Positions 8,487-16,609 of a stretch of 64,000 nucleotides of DNA are shown here, piece after piece; position 1 is the first letter of the stretch, and each line of letters opens with the position of its first letter. The stretch spans positions 124,001-188,000 of the forward strand of contig NZ_JANLCJ010000005.1 of assembly GCF_024979295.1 (NCBI RefSeq). The letters are read 5' to 3'. The DNA is from Herbiconiux daphne (lineage in GTDB: Bacteria > Actinomycetota > Actinomycetes > Actinomycetales > Microbacteriaceae). The notes below the pieces were generated by a model, which was given only the letters and a program-made list of their open reading frames with translations, did no database searches and was not told the origin of the DNA. A program made the position numbers and the translations under genes.

Positions 8487-9371
8487 TTAGGGGCCCAGGG
8501 CGTGGCGGAGCAGGGCGCGGCGGCCCTCGGGGTCGTGCGCGCGCAGGGCGGCGGGCAGCTCGCTCAGCGCGTTGAGGCGTGAGGTGAGGTGGTGGCGCGC
8601 GGCCCGGGCGGCGCGGCTCCAGCCGAGGGCGCGCATGCGGGCGTCGGCCTCGTCGAAGAGCGCGCGTTCCTCGGCGAACTTCGCGCCGTCGGGCCCGGTG
8701 ACCGCCGAGACGCTCGTGGCGTGCCGCCTATAGCTGAAGCAGACGGTGTCGTCGAGCACCATCGATCCGCCCGCCTCGATGATGTCGAGCATGAGCGCGA
8801 GGTCTTGCACCACCTCGAAACCCTCGCGGAACCCGAACCGCCGCAACTCGTCGGCCCGCCAGACCACCGACGGGAAGTAGGCCCAGTTGCCGCGCAGCAG
8901 GCTCGTGGCCAGGCGCTCGCCGGCGAAGACCCTGGCACCGGTGCCGCCGAAGCGCAGCACGTCTTTCACCCGGTCGGCGAGAGGCCGGTGCCGGGCGCCG
9001 TCGGCATCGATGACGTCGACCCCGGGCTGCACGATCGAGACATCCGGATGCCGCCGCACCAGCTCGCCCACCCGCTCGACGTAGCCGGGGTGCATGCGGT
9101 CGTCGCAGCCCATCAGCACCGCCCGCTCGGCCTCGATCAAGCGCACGCACTCCCGGAAGTTGCCGCCGACACCGAGGTTCACGGCATTGCGCCGGTAGTG
9201 CACGCGCGGGTCGTCGATCGCGGCGACCCACTCGCCGGGGGCGGGGTCGGGGTAGACGTCGTCGACCACGACGAGCCGCCAATCGGGGTCGGTCTGCGCG
9301 AGCACGCTCTCGACCGCCTCGCGCAGGTGGTCGAAGCGGCCGTAGAAGGGCATCATGATGTCGAGGGTCAC
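8487..9371 (-). CDS. GT2 family glycosyltransferase
   Basis: A 294-residue soluble glycosyltransferase starting at GTG. Motifs are MMPFYGRFDHLREAVESVL, VVVDDVYPDP, NLGVGGNFRECV and MGCDDRMHPGYV (DD metal site). The acceptor half contains WAYFPSVVWR and a DLALMLDII segment found in GalNAc-like GT2 enzymes of polysaccharide loci. Lies 38 nt downstream of the O-antigen-ligase-like pair on the same strand; the gap contains a short repeated CCTTGCACGCCGTCA. Probably co-transcribed with the pair. Confidence 0.8.
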   Translation of the reverse strand: MTLDIMMPFYGRFDHLREAVESVLAQTDPDWRLVVVDDVYPDPAPGEWVAAIDDPRVHYRRNAVNLGVGGNFRECVRLIEAERAVLMGCDDRMHPGYVERVGELVRRHPDVSIVQPGVDVIDADGARHRPLADRVKDVLRFGGTGARVFAGERLATSLLRGNWAYFPSVVWRADELRRFGFREGFEVVQDLALMLDIIEAGGSMVLDDTVCFSYRRHATSVSAVTGPDGAKFAEERALFDEADARMRALGWSRAARAARHHLTSRLNALSELPAALRAHDPEGRRALLRHALGP

Positions 9372-9409
9372 GCGGTCACTCCTTGCACGCCGTCAACCCT
9401 TGCACGCCG

Positions 9410-10726
9410 TCAGTCCTTGCCCACGGCGCGCGGGTCGTCGGCGCGGCGGAGGCGGCCGCGCCAACTGAGGTCGCGCGCGGCCTTGACCGAGCAGATCACG
9501 AGCAGCAGCCAGCCGTATTCGACCACGATGGCGCTCTCGGCCATGGCCGTGGCCACGAGCACCACCACGATCAGCGCCAGCCAGAGGTAGACGATGCTCT
9601 TCTTCGACGCCGCCAGCACCCAGGCCCGGCCGAAGGCGAGACCCACGAATCCCACGAAGATGACGAACCCGATCAGCCCGGTCTGGAAGTAGACGTCGAT
9701 GAACGCGTTGAGCGCGGAGGTGTGGGCGCGGTTGCCGATCACGTCGAGGGCGAAGAACGGCGACACGTTCGGTCGCCAGTAGCCGGCCCAGCCCCAGCCC
9801 TCGAGCGGGTTGAGGGTGATCAGCCGCCAGAGCTCGCGCCAGATCTCGAGCCGGTAAGTGAACTCGCGTCGGGTGGAGAGGATCTCGAGGATGCGCCCCC
9901 GCAGCAGGAAGGCGCTGAACAGGGCGAGCAACGACACCGCGAGCAGCACGAAGTGCCAGCCGCGCCGGGTCTCGGGCGCCGCGCGGCGGAGGGCGAGCAG
10001 GATGACGGCGGCGACGGCGGTCACGATCGTCACCCCCACCGTGACCGGCGATCCGGAGAGCACGATCGCGAGCCCCGCGATCACCACGCTGTAGATGCCC
10101 GTTCCTCGCCGGATCGACCGGGTGGCGAGCTCGATGGCGAACGTGACGATCGCGATCAGCCCGACGAAGCCCACCATGTTGCGGGTGCCGAGCACACCCT
10201 GGATCGGCCCCGCCGAGGCCAGCGATCCCGTGATGCCGAGGAACCTGATCGGCACGTCGAGCAGCACGCCCGACACCACCTCGAGCACGAGCGACGCCGT
10301 GAGCACCACGCGCAGCACGTCGCCGATCGCGCGCACGATCTGGATGAGATCGCGCACCACGGCCACATAGATGCCCAGGAAGGCATATGCCAGCAGATAG
10401 GCGAGGCCGTTCAGCGTCGACGGCAGGTATTTGCTCCAGAGCAGGGTGATGACGCTCCAGGCCAGGAACACCAGCAGCGAGATCGGCAGCAGCCCGTGCC
10501 AGTCGAGCTCGCGCCAGCGGCCGATGAACGAGATCGCTGCGAAGAGCACGAGCGCCGACACGACGCCGATGAGCCCCGGCCAGCCGAGGGTCGAGCGGAT
10601 GAGGAACGACAGGAACGCCGTGGCGATGATGGTCAGCGTGAGCGCGCGGGTGAACCGCGTCGAGCCGAAGAACTCCACCACGGCCGTGGCGACGGGGTGG
10701 TGGCGGCGATCCGGCGACGCCGTCAT
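9410..10726 (-). CDS. O-antigen ligase (WaaL/Wzy-like) membrane protein, copy 2
   Basis: A 438-residue protein with about twelve membrane segments and the large periplasmic-type loop of the O-antigen ligase/polymerase superfamily (TYRLEIWRELWRLI...PLEGWGWAGYW...HTSALNAFIDVYFQTGL). This family ligates or polymerises lipid-linked oligosaccharides outside the membrane. ATG 10726 is favoured because it makes an ATGA overlap with the upstream paralogue. The end (ESAIVVEYGWLLLVICSVKA) is closely similar to that of the upstream protein, indicating tandem duplication. Confidence 0.85.
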   Translation of the reverse strand: MTASPDRRHHPVATAVVEFFGSTRFTRALTLTIIATAFLSFLIRSTLGWPGLIGVVSALVLFAAISFIGRWRELDWHGLLPISLLVFLAWSVITLLWSKYLPSTLNGLAYLLAYAFLGIYVAVVRDLIQIVRAIGDVLRVVLTASLVLEVVSGVLLDVPIRFLGITGSLASAGPIQGVLGTRNMVGFVGLIAIVTFAIELATRSIRRGTGIYSVVIAGLAIVLSGSPVTVGVTIVTAVAAVILLALRRAAPETRRGWHFVLLAVSLLALFSAFLLRGRILEILSTRREFTYRLEIWRELWRLITLNPLEGWGWAGYWRPNVSPFFALDVIGNRAHTSALNAFIDVYFQTGLIGFVIFVGFVGLAFGRAWVLAASKKSIVYLWLALIVVVLVATAMAESAIVVEYGWLLLVICSVKAARDLSWRGRLRRADDPRAVGKD

Positions 10727-12141
10727 CGGCGTGCGGACGCCTTTCGGGCGAGCCGCGGGGCCACGGCAGGCCGATGCGCCTCGAGGGCAAGCGCCGCGCG
10801 TGAGGGTCGCGGATTGACGGCCTCGGGGTCGTTGCCGAGATCGATGGCCACGAGCGACTGATCGAGCTTGGTCTTCACCGCGAACACCACGAGCAGCAGC
10901 CAGCCGCCCTCGACCAGCATGCGGCTCTCGACGAAGCTCTGGGCGATCATCGCGGTGAGCAGCAGGGCGGGGGCTAGCGTGAGCGGCACCCGCGAGATGG
11001 GCAGCCCGAGCGAGTCGAGCGGGCGGTCGACCGCGAACCACCAGGCGCGGTACCAGGTGGCGACCACGAGGAAGACGAACAGGGCCAGACCAACGAAGCC
11101 GAGCTGGAACCACACGTCGAGCCATGCGTCGTGCGCCTGCAGGTAGACGACGCCCCTGCGCACCGCGAGGTCGTTGAACGGCTCGACCCAGGGCGCCCAA
11201 TAGCTCACCCAGCCCCAGCCGAACGCCGGACGCTGGGCGGCGAGCCCGGCGACCGCGTTCCAGATGTCGACCCGGCCGGTGAGGTCTTCGGACTTGCCGA
11301 AGAGCCCGAGCACCTGCTGCCAGAAGGTGCTGACCGCCACGATGGCGCCGGCCGAGACCACCACGACTCCCGCGAGCACCCACACCCGGCGGCCATGGCC
11401 CGCGCGGCGGGCGAGCAGCAGCACACCGAGCATGAGGGCGGTCACGACGAGTGCGCCGATCGCCGTGGCCGAGCGCGTGAGCGCGAGCACGATGACGGCG
11501 ATGGCGATCCACGCGATCGTGGGCCGCGGCCGGCGCAGCTTCTGGGCGAGCTGCACCCCGAAGACGATGAGCGCCAGCACCGCGACGAAGGCCAGGATGT
11601 TGCGGTTGCCCACGATGCCCTGGATGGGGCCGCCCTGGAACAGCAGCCCTTGCGACCAGTAGAAGGCCTTCGGCACGACGGTGTCGCCGTAGTCGGTGAA
11701 GAACGGCAGCACCGGCTGGCGCACGAAGACGGCGATGACGAGTTCGAACACGAGTGACAGCCCGAGGATCCACGCGAACGCGGTCGACAGGGCCGCCAGC
11801 AGCTGCGGCCAGCTGAGCGAGACGCAGATGAAGAGGGCGGCGAGCGTGGTGGCGGCCTGCGCCACGAGGCCCAGCACGGTCGCCCCGGGATAGAACGACC
11901 AGGCGAGCGAGACGACGGCGAGCACTCCGAAGAGCACCAGGGTTCGCGGCATCCGGCGCAGCGGCAGTCTCGACCACAGCTTGCGCCTGGTCATCACGAC
12001 GGCGAGCAGCACCGTGAGAGCGCCCACGAGGGCGAGATAGCCCCACCAGCTGATCAGGTCGCGCCAGAAGTCGCCCGCGAACAGGGTGAACACGACGAGC
12101 ACGGAGAGCGACCGGGCGGCGGCGTCGGTCGGGTATCGCAT
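10723..12141 (-). CDS. O-antigen ligase (WaaL/Wzy-like) membrane protein, copy 1
   Basis: A 472-residue paralogue of the following gene, with the same layout: about twelve helices, a ligase loop reading DIWNAVAGLAAQRPAFGWGW and then HDAWLDVWFQLGFVG, and the ending ESRMLVEGGWLLLVVFAVKT. It carries an extra soluble tail of about 60 residues (FAVKTKLDQSLVAIDLG onward). Acts in the membrane as a probable polymerase or ligase for surface glycan. Start ATG 12141; the short upstream sequence leads into the acyl-CoA dehydrogenase terminus on the same strand. Confidence 0.85.
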   Translation of the reverse strand: MRYPTDAAARSLSVLVVFTLFAGDFWRDLISWWGYLALVGALTVLLAVVMTRRKLWSRLPLRRMPRTLVLFGVLAVVSLAWSFYPGATVLGLVAQAATTLAALFICVSLSWPQLLAALSTAFAWILGLSLVFELVIAVFVRQPVLPFFTDYGDTVVPKAFYWSQGLLFQGGPIQGIVGNRNILAFVAVLALIVFGVQLAQKLRRPRPTIAWIAIAVIVLALTRSATAIGALVVTALMLGVLLLARRAGHGRRVWVLAGVVVVSAGAIVAVSTFWQQVLGLFGKSEDLTGRVDIWNAVAGLAAQRPAFGWGWVSYWAPWVEPFNDLAVRRGVVYLQAHDAWLDVWFQLGFVGLALFVFLVVATWYRAWWFAVDRPLDSLGLPISRVPLTLAPALLLTAMIAQSFVESRMLVEGGWLLLVVFAVKTKLDQSLVAIDLGNDPEAVNPRPSRAALALEAHRPAVAPRLARKASARR

Positions 12142-12192
12142 ATGCAGAAGCCTACTTACTCCGTTTCGACCGTGCGCGCCGGCCGGGCCGCG

Positions 12193-13371
12193 TCACACGA
12201 AGGCGGCGAGGCCGGTGAGGGCGCGCCCGACGATCAGGGTGTTCATCTCGCGCGTGCCCTCATAGGAGTAGAGCGCCTCGGCGTCGGCGAAGTGCCGCGC
12301 CACGTCGTATTCGAGAACGATGCCGTTGCCGCCGAGGGCCTCGCGGCACCACGCCACGGTCTCGCGCATGCGGGCGGTGGAATACGCCTTGGCGAGGGCG
12401 GAGTGCTCGTCGCGCTGGGTTTCGTCGTCGAGCATCTGCGACACGCGCACCACCATGCCGAGGCTAGCGGTGATGTTGCCGATCGACTTCACCAGCAGGT
12501 CCTGGATCAACTGGTGGCTCGCGATCGGCTTGCCGAACTGGATGCGCTCCTTCGTGTAGTGCAGCGCGGCGTCATAGGCGCCGACGGAGTTGCCGACCGC
12601 CGCCCACGCCACCTCGGCCCGGGTGAGGCGCAGCACCTTCGCGGTGTCGCGGAACGAGTTCGCCTGCTGCAGACGCAGGCTCTCGGGCACACGCACGTTC
12701 TCGAGGGTGATGTCGGCGTTCTGCACGATCCGCAAGCTCTGCTTGCCCTCGATCTTCGAGGCGGTGTAGCCCGGCGTGCTCGTGGGCACGATGAAGCCCT
12801 TCACCTGGCCGTCGGCGGTGTCCTTCGCCCAGATGACGGTGATGTCGCTGAAGGTCGCGTTGCCGATCCAGCGCTTCGACCCGTTGAGCACCCACTCGTC
12901 GCCCTCGCGCGTTGCCGTCGTGCGCAGGCCCTGTGCCGAGTCGGAACCCGAGAGCGGCTCGGTGAGGCCGAACGCGCCGACGACCTCGCCGCTGGCCATC
13001 TTCGGCAGCCACTCCGCGCGCTGGTCGGGCGAACCGGTGACGCTGATCGACCCCATGGCGAGACCGTTCTGAACGCCCACGAGGGTGGCGACGGATGCAT
13101 CCACCCGCGCCAGTTCGAGCGCCACGAATCCGCGGAACACCGCCGAGTTCTCAAACGGCTTCGTCTCGTCCCACGCGAAGCTGAACACGCCCGAGTCGGC
13201 GAGGCCCTTGAAGATTCCGGGCGGTGTCGTAGCCGCCTCCCAGTGCTCGTTGACCACGGGCTTGACCTCGGTCTCGAGGTAGCTGCGCAACGTGGCCAGC
13301 GCCTCTTTCTCGTGGTCGGCGAGAAGGTTCTCGTAGCCGTAGAAGTCGCTGGCGAGTGGCTCGAAGGTCAT
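12193..13371 (-). CDS. Acyl-CoA dehydrogenase
   Basis: A 392-residue flavoenzyme that oxidises acyl-CoA thioesters at the alpha-beta bond. It shows the family signature FGLTEPLSGSDSAQGLRT (FAD/substrate region), WVLNGSKRWIGN, KERIQFGKPIASHQLIQDLL and the C-terminal YSYEGTREMNTLIVGRALTG, whose Glu is the likely catalytic base in the position used by glutaryl-CoA-type enzymes. Length is normal. ATG 13371 faces manA across a 173-nt divergent region. Glutaryl-CoA dehydrogenase is the nearest guess, but substrate specificity cannot be read. Confidence 0.88.
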   Translation of the reverse strand: MTFEPLASDFYGYENLLADHEKEALATLRSYLETEVKPVVNEHWEAATTPPGIFKGLADSGVFSFAWDETKPFENSAVFRGFVALELARVDASVATLVGVQNGLAMGSISVTGSPDQRAEWLPKMASGEVVGAFGLTEPLSGSDSAQGLRTTATREGDEWVLNGSKRWIGNATFSDITVIWAKDTADGQVKGFIVPTSTPGYTASKIEGKQSLRIVQNADITLENVRVPESLRLQQANSFRDTAKVLRLTRAEVAWAAVGNSVGAYDAALHYTKERIQFGKPIASHQLIQDLLVKSIGNITASLGMVVRVSQMLDDETQRDEHSALAKAYSTARMRETVAWCREALGGNGIVLEYDVARHFADAEALYSYEGTREMNTLIVGRALTGLAAFV

Positions 13372-13544
13372 GTGTGCTCCGTTGCGTGTGTGCTGTTTTC
13401 GGCCTGCAGAGCCTAACCGGGTGTGTCGGCCGGTCGCCGGTCGGTTGGTAGTTTGGTCTAACCGGCCGGAACCCGCGCGACCCGCGGATTGTAGGTCGGG
13501 GATAACCGCAGCGCCGCCGCTGCCGTGAAAGCGAGATTGGGACC

Positions 13545-14852
13545 ATGTTCGTATCGATTGCCAATACGCCGCGCGACTACGCCTGGGGGTCGACGAGTGC
13601 GATTCCCCGGCTGCTCGGCACGCCCGAGACCGGCGAGCCCCAGGCCGAGCTCTGGCTCGGGGCGCACCCGGGCAGCCCGAGCCGCATCCTCGATCCGGCC
13701 CGCACCGGCGGCGCGACCGACCTCGCCGCGTGGATCGCGAGCGACCCTGCCACGGCCGTGGGTGAGAAGGGGTCGCTGTCGTTCCTGCTCAAGATCCTGG
13801 CCGCGGCGCATCCGTTGTCGTTGCAGGCGCATCCGACGCTCGAGCGTGCCCGCGAGGGGTTCGCCCGCGAGAACGCGGCCGGCATCCCGATCGACGCCCC
13901 CGAGCGCAACTACCGCGACGCACTGCACAAGCCCGAGATCATCGTGGCGCTCAGCCCGACCTACGAGGCGCTCTGCGGATTCCGGCCGCTGGCCGAGGTG
14001 CGCGAGATCGTCGACCTGCTGGTGATGCTCGACGGCTCGCAGGTCGCGCCGCGGTGGGAGCTCTACGGGCCGATCGTGCACCTGCTCGAAGACTCCGAGA
14101 CGGTGGGGGAGCCCGACGGCGAGGTGCTGCGTTCGGTGGTGTCGTGGCTGCTCGAGGGCGGCCCCGAGGTCGACGCGCTCGTGGGCCATCTCGTGCGCAC
14201 GACCGAGAAGGCGCTGCACCCCGCGCACGCGCACCTCACCGACCCCTACACGAAGTCGCTCGAGACGGTGGTGCTGCTGAACGAGCAGTACCCGGGCGAC
14301 CCCGGCATCATCATCTCGCTGCTGCTCAATCGGGTGACCCTTTCGGCGGGCGAGGCGCTCTACCTGCCGGCCGGCAACATCCACGCCTACCTGCGCGGCC
14401 TCGGCGTCGAGCTGATGTCGGCGTCGGACAACGTGCTGCGCGGCGGGCTCACGCCGAAGCACGTCGACGTCGCCGAGCTGCTCGAGGTGCTCGACTTCGA
14501 CCCGCTGCCGGTGCCCTACCTGCGGCCCGAGCGCCAGGTCGACGGGCTGCAGCTGTTCGCGCCCGACGTGCCCGACTTCGAGCTCGCGCGCATCGACGTG
14601 GGCGACGCCGAGGTGCTCCCGCTCGAGAGCGGCGTGCCGTCGGTGGCGCCCACCGTGGCGTTCGCGCCGCAGGGGCCGGCGATCGCGATCTGCATCGGCG
14701 GGTCGGTGTCGATCGCGGGGGCCTCGGGGTCGGTCACGATCGCCCGTGGCGAGTCGGTGTTCGTGACCCCGGATGAGGGTGAACTCGTGTTCGCGGGCGA
14801 CGGCACCGTGTTCGTGGCGGCACCGGGAGCGCCCGCCAACGAGCTGCCGTAG
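13545..14852 (+). CDS. manA: Mannose-6-phosphate isomerase, class I
   Basis: A 435-residue cupin-fold zinc enzyme interconverting mannose-6-phosphate and fructose-6-phosphate, which feeds GDP-mannose for surface glycans. Visible are the zinc-site segments LSLQAHPTLERAREGF and DALHKPEIIVAL, the signature YLPAGNIHAYLRGLGVELMS and DNVLRGGLTPKHVDV. It begins with IANTPRDYAWGST, as class I enzymes do. The converging GlxA-type gene ends 12 nt beyond its stop. In mycobacteria manA also lies near whiB2 and the DUF3499 gene. Confidence 0.93.
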   Translation: MFVSIANTPRDYAWGSTSAIPRLLGTPETGEPQAELWLGAHPGSPSRILDPARTGGATDLAAWIASDPATAVGEKGSLSFLLKILAAAHPLSLQAHPTLERAREGFARENAAGIPIDAPERNYRDALHKPEIIVALSPTYEALCGFRPLAEVREIVDLLVMLDGSQVAPRWELYGPIVHLLEDSETVGEPDGEVLRSVVSWLLEGGPEVDALVGHLVRTTEKALHPAHAHLTDPYTKSLETVVLLNEQYPGDPGIIISLLLNRVTLSAGEALYLPAGNIHAYLRGLGVELMSASDNVLRGGLTPKHVDVAELLEVLDFDPLPVPYLRPERQVDGLQLFAPDVPDFELARIDVGDAEVLPLESGVPSVAPTVAFAPQGPAIAICIGGSVSIAGASGSVTIARGESVFVTPDEGELVFAGDGTVFVAAPGAPANELP

Positions 14853-14863
14853 GCGGCATCCGG

Positions 14864-15820
14864 TCACGCCGTGGCGCGCACCGAGAAGGCGCGCCGGTAG
14901 GCCGCCGGCGTGGTGTTGAGGGTCTTGGCGAAGTGGTGGCGCATCACCGACGCCGTGCCGAAGCCGCTCTCGGCCGCCACCGTGTCGAGGCCCAGGCTGC
15001 TCTCCTCGAGCAGCTGCTGCGACCGCAGCAGGCGCTGACGGTTGAGCCAGGCTCCGGGAGTCGCCCCGAGGTCGGCCTTGAACCGGCGCGCGAAGGTGCG
15101 CGGCGACATCAGGGCGCGGCGGGCGAGCTCGTCGATGGTGAGCTCCTGGTCGAGGTTCTCGAGCATCCACTCGGTCACGGCGGCGAAGGAGTCGCTCTGG
15201 CTGACCGGGATCGGGTTCGCGATGTACTGGGACTGCCCTCCCGCGCGCTGCGGCGGCACCACCATGCGGCGGGCGACGACGTTCGCCGCCGAGGCTCCGA
15301 GCTCGTTGCGGATGAGGTGCAGGCAGGCGTCGATGCCGGCGGCCGTGCCGGCGCTCGTGATGATGCGCCCGTCTTCGACGAACAGCACGTCGGGGTCGAC
15401 CGAGATGTCGGGGAAGTCGGCGGCGAGGCGGTCGGCGTGCATCCAGTGGGTGGTCGCGGAGCGGCCCGCGAGCACTCCGGCCTTGGCGAGCGTGAAGGCG
15501 CCGCTGCAGACGCTCAGCACCCAGGCGCCGCGTGCGACGGCGTCGCGGATCACGGCGATGACGGCGGGGTCGACGTCGTCGTCGATGACGTGCGCGGGAA
15601 CGGCGATGAGATCGGCGTCGGCCGCCACGTCGAGCCCGTCGGCGATGACCATGTCGTAGCCCATGCTGGTCGGCACGGAGCCGGGATGCGCCGTGGCGAT
15701 GGTGAAGTCGAACACGGGGCCGCCGTGGCTCGTGCGGTCGATGCCGAACGCCTCGCAGACGACGCCGAACTCGAACGGCGCGACGCCGGGAATGGCCAGG
15801 AGCACGACTTTTCGCAACAT
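14864..15820 (-). CDS. GlxA family transcriptional regulator (DJ-1/PfpI plus AraC)
   Basis: A 318-residue regulator. The N-terminal DJ-1/PfpI-like domain spans residues 1-180, with the nucleophile-elbow-like VLSVCSGAFTLAKAG at about residue 105. The C-terminal AraC domain (residues 215-315) has two helix-turn-helix units, including IDELARRALMSPRTFARRFK and LDTVAAESGFGTASVMRHHF. ATG 15820 is preferred because the upstream extension has no family similarity and reaches the whiB2 promoter. The ligand is unknown. Confidence 0.88.
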   Translation of the reverse strand: MLRKVVLLAIPGVAPFEFGVVCEAFGIDRTSHGGPVFDFTIATAHPGSVPTSMGYDMVIADGLDVAADADLIAVPAHVIDDDVDPAVIAVIRDAVARGAWVLSVCSGAFTLAKAGVLAGRSATTHWMHADRLAADFPDISVDPDVLFVEDGRIITSAGTAAGIDACLHLIRNELGASAANVVARRMVVPPQRAGGQSQYIANPIPVSQSDSFAAVTEWMLENLDQELTIDELARRALMSPRTFARRFKADLGATPGAWLNRQRLLRSQQLLEESSLGLDTVAAESGFGTASVMRHHFAKTLNTTPAAYRRAFSVRATA

Positions 15821-15922
15821 GCTGGCAGGATATCGACGGGCACTCAAGAATGTCCAGCCGGGGGGCGAATGGCTACCGTGTCGCAACTCTCGACGAGGGC
15901 TTGAGGGTTTACGATCTGCGAC

Positions 15923-15951
15923 TTGACGCGAGCGAACTACAACGGTGTAAT
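15923..15951 (+). promoter_or_regulatory. Housekeeping-type promoter of whiB2
   Basis: TTGACG (15923-15928) and TGTAAT (15946-15951) are separated by exactly 17 bp, a good sigma-70-class promoter. It predicts a start near 15958 and a leader of about 48 nt before the whiB2 ATG. Read directly from sequence; no transcript data. Confidence 0.65.
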
Positions 15952-16005
15952 TAGGGAACGGGGATTTCGGCAGGTCGCAGACTAGTTCAGAGGGTGGAGC
16001 GTGAT

Positions 16006-16326
16006 ATGGCAATGTCAGAGTATCGCTCGGGCGTTCCGGACGACTGGTTCGTCGATCCCGTCAATCTGGGAGTGCCAGGAGTTCGTCAGCCCGAGGTCGA
16101 GGAGAACCCGCTCGCGTGGCAGGCCGACTCGCTGTGTGCGCAGACCGACCCCGAAGCCTTCTTCCCGGAGAAGGGCGGCTCGACCCGCGACGCCAAGCGC
16201 ATCTGCACGTCGTGCGAGGTGAAGGCCCAGTGCCTCGACTACGCCCTCGCCAACGACGAGCGGTTCGGCATCTGGGGCGGGCTGAGCGAGCGCGAGCGCA
16301 GGAAGCTGCGTAAGCGCGCGGGCTGA
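16006..16326 (+). CDS. whiB2: WhiB-family iron-sulfur regulator, WhiB2 (WhmD) type
   Basis: A 106-residue protein with the four iron-sulfur cluster cysteines at C44, C67, C70 and C76, followed by FGIWGGLSERERRKLRKRAG, the glycine-rich turn and basic tail of WhiB proteins. WhiB2/WhmD controls cell division and septation in actinobacteria. Assignment to WhiB2 rests on the extended N-terminus and on the neighbourhood (manA, DUF3499, metallopeptidase-like gene). ATG 16006 has GGTGGAG at good distance; ATG 16012 and GTG 15994 are alternatives. Confidence 0.9.
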   Translation: MAMSEYRSGVPDDWFVDPVNLGVPGVRQPEVEENPLAWQADSLCAQTDPEAFFPEKGGSTRDAKRICTSCEVKAQCLDYALANDERFGIWGGLSERERRKLRKRAG

Positions 16327-16345
16327 GCTGGTCTGAGTTCGTCTT

Positions 16346-16447
16346 GCACGCCGCCGCCGCTGCGGCGTGCCTTGCGGGGTGTTTGATCGCGCCACCGGTT
16401 CGGCCGCTCTCTTCGAAGAACGCGGCGCGCTGGTCGCCGCGTTCTTC
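16346..16447 (+). terminator. Two stem-loops downstream of whiB2
   Basis: The first hairpin is GCACGCCGC/GCGGCGTGC (16346-16370, 9 bp). The second is a perfect 13-bp stem GAAGAACGCGGCG/CGCCGCGTTCTTC with a 7-nt loop (16415-16447). Neither has a strong T-run. They fill most of the 283-nt gap between whiB2 and the large glycosyltransferase gene and probably end whiB2 transcription. Nothing else is evident in that gap. Confidence 0.6.
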
Positions 16448-16609
16448 CGAGCCCGGCGGGTTTGTAATGGTGCGTTTCGTTGGGACGCGTGGGTTCGTCT
16501 AGGAGGGCGATAGGGCGCTCGCTCGGGCGTTCACACGGGATTCATAAGAACCTCGGCACGCCGGGGAGGTCGCCCGGGAATGGTGGGGGCGCCGCTTAGA
16601 GTCGTTGCG

